A stretch of DNA of 64,000 nucleotides from CAVSRC01 sp963798195 (GTDB lineage: Bacteria; Pseudomonadota; Alphaproteobacteria; Rhizobiales; Kaistiaceae). The notes beneath the pieces were generated by a model. It made no database searches. It saw only the letters and a list, made by a program, of their open reading frames with translations, and was not told the origin of the DNA. Location: NCBI GenBank assembly GCA_963798195.1, contig CAWCSF010000006.1, positions 372,001 through 436,000 of the forward strand, in the 5' to 3' direction. Position numbers and translations under genes: made by a program. Positions 58,373 through 64,000 of this stretch are shown here, piece after piece (the first letter of the stretch is position 1; each line of letters opens with the position of its first letter).

Positions 58373-59737
58373 GTGTACCGTATCGGCAGCGGCGCCGGAT
58401 TTTCGGGCGACCGCATCGACGCACCGCAATCGGTCGTCGCCGAAATCGCCGCGGCAGGCGAGGGTGGCGCGATCATCTTCGAGACGATGGGGGAACGCAC
58501 GCTGGCGCTCGGGCAGTTGGCCCGGCGCAAGGACCCCGATGCCGGCTATGAGCCGCTGCTCGAGCAATTTCTCGAACCCGTTCTCGCCGCCTGCATCGCC
58601 GCCGGCATTGTGATCGTCGGGAATTTCGGTTGTGCCAATCCGCCCGGCGCGGCTGCGGCGATCGCCGCCATGGCCGCGCGTCTCGGTCTCGGTCCGTTGC
58701 GCATCGCGATCGTCGAGGGTGACGACATCGGCGATCGGTTCGACCTCGCGAGCGCGGAGCATTGGGACGGTGACGGGCGCATGGCCGAACCTGAGGGCGA
58801 CCCGCTCGCCGTCAACGTCTATCTCGGCGCGCGCGCCATTGCCGATGCCATCGCCGCGGGCGCCCAGGTGGTCGTCACCGGGCGCGTCGCCGACCCGTCG
58901 CTGGCGGTCGGGCCGCTGGTCGCGCATTTCGGCTGGGCGTGGACGGATCTCGACCGCATCGCGGCGGCGACACTCGCCGGGCACCTGCTCGAATGCGGTT
59001 CGCAGGTCAGCGGCGGTTATTTCGCCGATCCGGGTTTCAAGGATGTGCCCGATCCCGACAACATCGGCTTCCCGATCGCCGAGGTGGAGGAAGACGGTCG
59101 CTTCGTCATCACAAAGGCGCGGGGCACCGGCGGCATCATCGATCTGCGCACGGTCAAGGAACAGATCCTCTACGAGATCCACGATCCGGCCGCCTACCTG
59201 ACCCCGGATGTGACGCTCGATGTCACCGGCGTCACGCTCGAACAGGTCGGGCACGATCGGGTCGCGGTGCGCGGGGCGCGGGGTACCGCCCCGCCCGCCA
59301 GGCTCAAGGCGACCGCCAGCTACACCGGCGACTGGCTGGGTGAAGCCGAAATCTCCTATGCCGGCCCGAACGCTGCCCGACGCGCCACGCTGGCCATCGA
59401 AATCATCGAGAAGCGGCTGGCGCGCCGACGCATCGCCGTTGTCTGCCGCGCCGATATCATCGGGCTGACGAGCGCCTTCGATGGCGACGATGGCGCGCTG
59501 CGCCGTGGCGAATCATACGTCGCCGCCAGCGACCTTCGCGTCCGCGCCGCATTCAGCGGCGACGACGAAGGCGAGGTCCGGAAGGCGATCGGCGAGGTGA
59601 TGGCCCTGTACTGCTGTGGCCCGGCGGGTGGTGGCGGTATTCGCACCGCGCTCCGGCGTCGCGTTCACACGCGATCCTATCTGGTGCCGCGCTCGGATGT
59701 GTCCGCCGGCTTTCGCCTTCGGCAGGCGGCGTCATGA
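58373..59737 (+). CDS. Acyclic terpene utilisation AtuA-like protein (DUF1446)
   Basis: 454 residues from GTG 58373 after GAGGAG. The N-terminal YRIGSGAGFSGDR and the repeated Gly-rich motifs (VGNFGCANPPGAAAAIAAMA; VVTGRVADPSLAVGPLVAHFGW; CGSQVSGGYFADPG) match the AtuA/DUF1446 family. In pseudomonads atuA lies in the citronellol/geraniol degradation cluster, but its reaction is unproved and there are no other terpene genes here. A four-base overlap couples it to the next gene. Confidence 0.88.
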   Translation: MYRIGSGAGFSGDRIDAPQSVVAEIAAAGEGGAIIFETMGERTLALGQLARRKDPDAGYEPLLEQFLEPVLAACIAAGIVIVGNFGCANPPGAAAAIAAMAARLGLGPLRIAIVEGDDIGDRFDLASAEHWDGDGRMAEPEGDPLAVNVYLGARAIADAIAAGAQVVVTGRVADPSLAVGPLVAHFGWAWTDLDRIAAATLAGHLLECGSQVSGGYFADPGFKDVPDPDNIGFPIAEVEEDGRFVITKARGTGGIIDLRTVKEQILYEIHDPAAYLTPDVTLDVTGVTLEQVGHDRVAVRGARGTAPPARLKATASYTGDWLGEAEISYAGPNAARRATLAIEIIEKRLARRRIAVVCRADIIGLTSAFDGDDGALRRGESYVAASDLRVRAAFSGDDEGEVRKAIGEVMALYCCGPAGGGGIRTALRRRVHTRSYLVPRSDVSAGFRLRQAAS

Positions 59738-60093
59738 CAGACGCAATGCGGACCGTGCCGCTGCATGTCCTCGCCCACGGCCGCTCGGGCGACAAGGGCA
59801 ATCGACTCAACGTCAGCGTCATCGCCTACGACGCGGAGGCGTGGCCCCTGATCCTGGCGCAGGTGACCGAAGCGCGCGTCGCGGAACTCTTCCGTCACCG
59901 TCATGCCGGCCGCGTCGTGCGCTACGCGCTGCCCTACCTGCACGCCCTGAATTTCGTCATCGACGAGGTGCTGGATGGCGGCGTCAATTCCAGCCTGGGG
60001 CTCGACACCCACGGCAAGACGCTTTCCTTCCGCGTGCTCGAAATGCCGCTGGAGGTGCCGGTCGACCTGCTGGAAAGACTGGAGCGGCGCTAG
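59734..60093 (+). CDS. AtuA-associated small protein
   Basis: 119 residues, starting at an ATGA overlap with the AtuA-like gene. VPLHVLAHGRSGDKGNRLNVSVIAYD is the conserved N-terminus of the domain that in some organisms is fused to the C-terminus of AtuA-like proteins. The pair therefore most likely forms one functional unit or complex. It ends 10 bases before the convergent penicillin-binding-protein stop. Confidence 0.85.
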   Translation: MTDAMRTVPLHVLAHGRSGDKGNRLNVSVIAYDAEAWPLILAQVTEARVAELFRHRHAGRVVRYALPYLHALNFVIDEVLDGGVNSSLGLDTHGKTLSFRVLEMPLEVPVDLLERLERR

Positions 60094-60102
60094 CCCCTTG
60101 TC

Positions 60103-62166
60103 CTATCCGCCGAACAGCCGCCGCAGGAAACCGCCGCGCATCGGCCGCCGCTCTTGCCCCGGCCATGCGCCACCCCCGACGTCGCCCGGCGGCACCGGAC
60201 CGGCGCCTGCCTGCGGCTGGTCGATCCACCCGCCCTGCGGCATGTCCGGCCCCGTCGCCACATGGCCCGGCGCGATCTGCATCGGCGCGCCGCCGGCATC
60301 GCCGACCATATTCGGGGGATAGACGGGCCGGCCGGCATAGGCGGCGTTCCCCGGGTTGCCATAACCGTAGTTGCCCGGCAGGTCGGCGACGGCGAGGCCT
60401 TCCAGCGCCGCGCTCATGAAGGTCTGCCAGGTCTCGGCCGGCAGGCTGCCGCCGGTCGCGTGCTTGGTCGGCTTGTTGTCGTCGTTGCCGTACCAGACGC
60501 CGGCCGTCAGCGTGCCGGTGTAGCCGATGAACCATGCGTCGCGGAAATCCTGGCTCGTGCCGGTCTTGCCCGCCGCCGGCCAGCCGGCAATCTCGGCCTT
60601 GCGCCCGGTACCGCTGTCGACCGTCGCCGCGAGCATCGAGTTCATCATGCCGACGTAAGCCGGATCGATCACCTGGCCCGGCCCCGAGCCGCTGCGCTCG
60701 TAGAGCACCGCGCCCTTGGCGGTGGTGATGCGCTTGATCGCATAGGGGATGACGCCGCGCCCGCCGTTGGAGAAAGGCACGTAGGCGCCGGTCAGTTCCA
60801 GCGGGGTCACCTCCGACGTGCCGAGCGCGATCGAGGGCGTCGCCATGAGCTGCGAGTTGATGCCGAGCCGGCGCGCAGTCGCCGCCACCGCCTGTGGACT
60901 GACCATCTGAACGAGCTGCGCCGAGATCGAATTCAGCGACAGCGACAGCGCCGTGCGCAGCGTCACCGGCCCACGATAGTCCTTGGTGTAGTTCTCCGGC
61001 TTCCAGCCCTTGATCGAGACCGGCTGGTCGATCATCACCGATTCCGGCAGCAGCCCGTTTTCGAGCGCGGTCAGATAGACGAACGGCTTGAACGCCGAGC
61101 CCGGCTGCCGGTGCGCATCCACCGCGCGGTTGAAAGGGCTGGTCGTATAGTCGCGCCCGCCGACCATCGCCTTCACCGCGCCGCCGGTGTCGATCGCCAC
61201 AAGCGCGCCCTGGCCGACACCGTATTTCGCGCCGTCCTTCGCCAGCGTCTGGGAGATCGCGCTCGCTGCCGCCGCCTGCATCGGCAGGTCGATGGTGGTG
61301 TCCACGACGATGTCCTGGTCGACCGCGCCGATGTAGTTCGGCAGCGTGTCCATCACCCAGTCGGCGACGTAGCGGCCGCTGCCGCCGGCGACGTCGCGCA
61401 CCGCCTTCACCTCGTTGGAAAGCGCCAGGCTGGTCTGCCGTGCGCTGATGAAGCCGGCATCGTGCATCGCGCCGAGCACGGTCTGCATGCGCGCCTCGGA
61501 GGCGGCGGGATTGTGGATCGGCGAGTAGTGCGCCGGCGCCTTCAGCATGCCGGCCAGCGTCGCCGCCTCGGCCAGCGTCACGTTGCGCGCCGACTTGCCG
61601 AAATAGCGCCGCGCCGCCGCGTCGACGCCATAGGCCCCGGCGCCGAGATAGACGCGGTTGAGATAGAGCGAGAGGATCTGGCTCTTGGTAAGCCGCACCT
61701 CCAGCCACATCGCCAGGATCACCTCCTGCACCTTGCGCTCGAAGGTGCGCTCCGGCTTCAGGAACAGGTTCTTGGCGAGCTGCTGGGTGATGGTCGAGCC
61801 GCCCTGCACGACGCCGCCGGCGGAGAAATTGGCAAGCGCGGCGCGGCCAAGGCCGATCGGGTCGATGCCGAAGTGATAGTAGAAGCGGCGGTCCTCGATC
61901 GCGATCACCGCCTGCGGCAGGTAGGGTGGCATCTCGTCCAGCGTCAGGCTGGCGCCGGCCGTGTCGCCGCGGTTGGAGATGAGTTCGCCGTTGGAGGCGA
62001 GGATGCGCACGTTCGCCGGCCGCGCCGGCACGGTCCATTCCGCCATCGGCGGCAGCCGGCTGGCGTAATAGGCGGTCACCGACGCGACGCCGCCGACCGC
62101 GATGATGACCACGACCACGGCCCAGTGCGCGACGGTGCGGAAGCTGCGGCCGATGAAGCCGATCAC
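60103..62166 (-). CDS. Class A penicillin-binding protein (PBP1A/1B-like)
   Basis: A 687-residue bifunctional peptidoglycan synthase. A single transmembrane helix (HWAVVVVIIAVGGVASVTAYY) precedes the GT51 glycosyltransferase domain (IAIEDRRFYYHFGID; GGSTITQQLAKNLFL). The transpeptidase has RQPGSAFKPFVYL (SxxK), SLN in LSLSLNSISAQL and KTGTSQDFRDAWFIGYT (KTG). The C-terminus is Gly/Pro-rich. GTG 62166 is the first start in frame, but upstream codons encode a basic KPAAKGRRKRRAKNGDGP stretch typical of the cytoplasmic tail. The real start therefore probably lies near 62252 (GTG, MAKRKDSKG) and would require a frame correction. Confidence 0.93.
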   Translation of the reverse strand: MIGFIGRSFRTVAHWAVVVVIIAVGGVASVTAYYASRLPPMAEWTVPARPANVRILASNGELISNRGDTAGASLTLDEMPPYLPQAVIAIEDRRFYYHFGIDPIGLGRAALANFSAGGVVQGGSTITQQLAKNLFLKPERTFERKVQEVILAMWLEVRLTKSQILSLYLNRVYLGAGAYGVDAAARRYFGKSARNVTLAEAATLAGMLKAPAHYSPIHNPAASEARMQTVLGAMHDAGFISARQTSLALSNEVKAVRDVAGGSGRYVADWVMDTLPNYIGAVDQDIVVDTTIDLPMQAAAASAISQTLAKDGAKYGVGQGALVAIDTGGAVKAMVGGRDYTTSPFNRAVDAHRQPGSAFKPFVYLTALENGLLPESVMIDQPVSIKGWKPENYTKDYRGPVTLRTALSLSLNSISAQLVQMVSPQAVAATARRLGINSQLMATPSIALGTSEVTPLELTGAYVPFSNGGRGVIPYAIKRITTAKGAVLYERSGSGPGQVIDPAYVGMMNSMLAATVDSGTGRKAEIAGWPAAGKTGTSQDFRDAWFIGYTGTLTAGVWYGNDDNKPTKHATGGSLPAETWQTFMSAALEGLAVADLPGNYGYGNPGNAAYAGRPVYPPNMVGDAGGAPMQIAPGHVATGPDMPQGGWIDQPQAGAGPVPPGDVGGGAWPGQERRPMRGGFLRRLFGG

Positions 62167-62603
62167 CGGCCCGTCGCCGTTCTTCGCGCGCCGCTTGCGC
62201 CGGCCCTTGGCGGCGGGCTTGCGGCTCCCTTGCTGTCCTTGCGCTTTGCCACGGGCGGTCTCTGGCGTTCCTCGGATACGCGAACAGGAGCGAACGCGGC
62301 CGCGCTGCTCGGGTTAGCGCGCCCGCCGACGGGTCTGACAAAATCAAGCTAAATGGGGCGATTTAAGGGGCAGTTAAGGCTGGCCGCGTGGGACGAGGAG
62401 CGTTTCCAGTACAGCGGTCGAGAAAGCCAGGGCGTTTCCGAAGCAACTATCGCTTGCAGGGATTTGAGAAATCGCGGAACAAATTGACTTCGCTGACCCC
62501 ACGATACCGTTGTGGGGTCGAATTAGGTTCATTCACGAGCCTCCACAGATTCAGACCGATGACTCACCATCAACTAATTTCTTTCGGCTTCAGTTCCCGG
62601 AGT
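62167..62603. other. Gap between PBP gene and broken methyltransferase
   Basis: 437 bases. The first ~90 probably encode the missing PBP N-terminus. From about 62430 the composition is visibly less GC-rich than the surroundings. An 8-bp perfect hairpin, GACCCCAC / GTGGGGTC, lies at 62495-62502 / 62512-62519. I see no gene, tRNA or IS end. It may be the scar of the event that truncated the methyltransferase. Confidence 0.4.
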
Positions 62604-62795
62604 TCAACGAAGAGTTCTCGTTCCGGCCAGCGCCGCTGCAAGCTCGCCGGTGCCGCAGCCAAGGTCGAGCACCGACGACGCATCGCGCGCCAGATGCCGG
62701 CAGAAATCGAAGTCGGGCCCCCAGCGGTTGGCGAGATCGTAGAACTGCGCCAGGCCCGGGTCGTCGTAGAGTGCATTCGCCGGTTGCCCGCTCAT
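62604..62795 (-). pseudogene. Truncated SAM-dependent methyltransferase
   Basis: 63 residues: MSGQPANALYDDPGLAQFYDLANRWGPDFDF and SSVLDLGCGTGELAAALAG, then TRTLR and a stop. This is the start and motif I of a class I methyltransferase (YDxxAxFYDL type). About 180 residues are missing. The frame after motif I matches no methyltransferase in any reading, so a deletion or insertion rather than a single frameshift is likely. Its start overlaps the upstream glycosyltransferase stop by four bases, so it was once the second gene of that operon. Confidence 0.7.
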
Positions 62796-64000
62796 CGTCC
62801 CGCCGCCCGGTAGTCCGTCCCGAGATACAGCTTGTAGGTCGCGAGCGGGAAGCCGAGGCGTACGACCGGGAACGTGTCGACCTGCTCCAGCGTCGCGAAC
62901 TGCTGCGCCATCTCCGGGCTGACCGGCCGGTCGAGGGTCAGCACCAGCGCGGTCTTTCCCTCGCGCGCCGGGTCCTGCCAGAAATCGAACTGGTGGCAGC
63001 CGGAGCCGACGCAGGCGACGTCGGCGTTCTTCAGCGCGAAGCCGAGCTGCGCCGCGAGCTGGAAATCCGCGCCGGCGAGGAAATCCGGGTGCAGCCGCTC
63101 CGCCGCCGCTTGCGTGCGCGCCGCGATCTCGCTCCAGCCGAAGCTGGCGGCGCTGTCGGTGTCGTTGCCGCCGCCGAGCACGGCGAGCGGCAGCACGACA
63201 TAGTTGGCGGTGATGCACACGGCGACCACCAGTCCGACCAGCGTGTGGGCGAAGAAGAGGAAGCGGTGGCGCAGGAACGTTGGCGCCAGCGGGAAGAAGA
63301 GGATGAACGCCAGGATGTTCCAGTAGACGTAAATCCACATCCGCATCGACTGGTAGAGGAATACGCCCGTCGAGATGGCGAAGAGGAAGAGCCCCATCCA
63401 CCGCCAGAGATCGGCGGCCGCGTCGCCGGTGCGCTTGTTGGCGCTCAGGAAGTTGAAAAGCGCCGGCAGCAGCGGCGGCGACAGGATCGCCGCGCCACCG
63501 AGCAGGAACATGAAGGCATGGCCGAACGACGCCGCGTCGAACGTTCCTTCCATGCGGGCGAAGTGGAAGCGGAAGCTCGGGAATGCATTGTCGAGGTTCC
63601 ACCAGAGCGTCGGTGCCTGCATGCCGGCGGAAATCAGCGCTGCAAGGTAGAGGTGCGGACTGAGCAGCAGCGGGCGCAGCTTTGGCCGCGCCACGATGGT
63701 CGCCGCCATGGCGAGACCGAGGAAGACCGCGACGTATTTTGCCAGCGCGGCGAAGCCGAGGATGATCGCCGCCAGATAGAGCAGGGCGATCCGTCGCCGC
63801 CCGGCTTCGAGGTCGAGAAAGAACAGCAGGAAGACGTGCGCGGCGAGCAGGCTGAGGAAGATCAACAGGTAGTCGCTGAAGGCGAGGGCACTGAAGATGT
63901 AGATGAGCGGCGACGACAGCCAGATCACCGCCGCGGCGAGCAGGTAGTCGCGCCAGTCCTTGCCCGCCAGACGCCGCGCCCAATACGCGAAGATCACCAT
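62792..64000 (-). CDS. Glycosyltransferase family 39 (ArnT-like) membrane protein, N-terminus off the window
   Basis: The C-terminal 402 residues of a polytopic membrane protein, open to the window edge. It has about eight hydrophobic helices (LLAAAVIWLSSPLIYIFSALAFSDYLLIFLSLLAAHVFLLFF; YLAAIILGFAALAKYVAVFLGLA) and a soluble C-terminal part (SFGWSEIAARTQAAAERLHPDFLAG; VACVGSGCHQFDFWQD). The AALxKY motif and LWWNLDNAFPSFRFHF are typical of GT39/PMT-like dolichyl- or undecaprenyl-phosphate-sugar transferases. The internal ATG at the very edge is not the real start, since the catalytic N-terminal loop is missing. Confidence 0.8.
   Translation of the reverse strand: MVIFAYWARRLAGKDWRDYLLAAAVIWLSSPLIYIFSALAFSDYLLIFLSLLAAHVFLLFFLDLEAGRRRIALLYLAAIILGFAALAKYVAVFLGLAMAATIVARPKLRPLLLSPHLYLAALISAGMQAPTLWWNLDNAFPSFRFHFARMEGTFDAASFGHAFMFLLGGAAILSPPLLPALFNFLSANKRTGDAAADLWRWMGLFLFAISTGVFLYQSMRMWIYVYWNILAFILFFPLAPTFLRHRFLFFAHTLVGLVVAVCITANYVVLPLAVLGGGNDTDSAASFGWSEIAARTQAAAERLHPDFLAGADFQLAAQLGFALKNADVACVGSGCHQFDFWQDPAREGKTALVLTLDRPVSPEMAQQFATLEQVDTFPVVRLGFPLATYKLYLGTDYRAAGR

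Noticed and set aside
62495..62519. Possible tRNA or intrinsic terminator at the GACCCCAC hairpin
   Set aside because: No cloverleaf, no T-loop consensus and no U-run; kept only as a hairpin in the gap description.

Overview
The window is chromosomal DNA of a GC-rich alphaproteobacterium, most likely of the order Hyphomicrobiales (Rhizobiales). This rests on the gene order maeB/tme-mutS-glnD-murJ-trpS-usp-nfu-tsaB-rimI-fur-miaB-phoH-ybeY-corC-lnt-XRE regulator-metK-trmB-rimP-nusA-ylxR-infB-rbfA-truB-rpsO-pnp, which resembles that known from Sinorhizobium and relatives. A rhizobial-type PmtA, a Fur/Mur-type regulator, a DUF2852 protein and rhizobial-style palindromic repeats agree. Genus is not resolvable by eye. 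No tRNA, rRNA, CRISPR array, insertion sequence or prophage was seen.

Layout. 1-4.4 kb (minus): edge-truncated histidine phosphatase, pmtA, dnaJ, dnaK. 4.7-10.7 kb: accessory genes (small Gly-rich membrane protein, DUF6295, dienelactone hydrolase, AlkB, a large secreted barrel protein, a secreted protein coupled to signal peptidase I, and a VOC/NTF2-like pair behind a perfect palindrome). 10.8-22.7 kb: maeB and mutS, separated by two tandem 3.3-kb paralogs encoding TIR - nSTAND NTPase - transmembrane helix - 48-residue TPR-like repeats. 22.7-27.3 kb: a 59-residue membrane protein, a GH1 beta-glucosidase and glnD. 27.3-52.5 kb: a long plus-strand housekeeping block for lipid II flipping, tRNA modification and charging, Fe-S assembly, lipoprotein maturation, SAM synthesis, transcription/translation factors and RNA decay. 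52.5-64 kb: L,D-transpeptidase, PHB depolymerase, DUF2852, Dps, SprT-like metalloprotease, AtuA-like pair, class A PBP, a broken methyltransferase and an edge-truncated GT39 membrane glycosyltransferase.

The strongest candidate for an undescribed system is the TIR-nSTAND-TM-TPR pair (13284-19923). It has the architecture of NTPase-gated immune or conflict effectors, with an intact TIR glutamate and P-loop. The charge pattern around its single membrane helix puts the TPR sensor outside the cytoplasm. The TIR-coding parts of the two copies are nearly identical in DNA, while the C-terminal parts have diverged.

A second striking property is technical or biological. At least 16 reading-frame breaks in 13 otherwise well-conserved genes, including essential metK (twice), rimP and pnp, are all single-base insertions (+1). 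None lies in the TIR-nSTAND genes, and none is seen after pnp. I treat these as probable assembly or base-calling errors. I annotate the restored gene extents as CDS and give the shift position in each entry.
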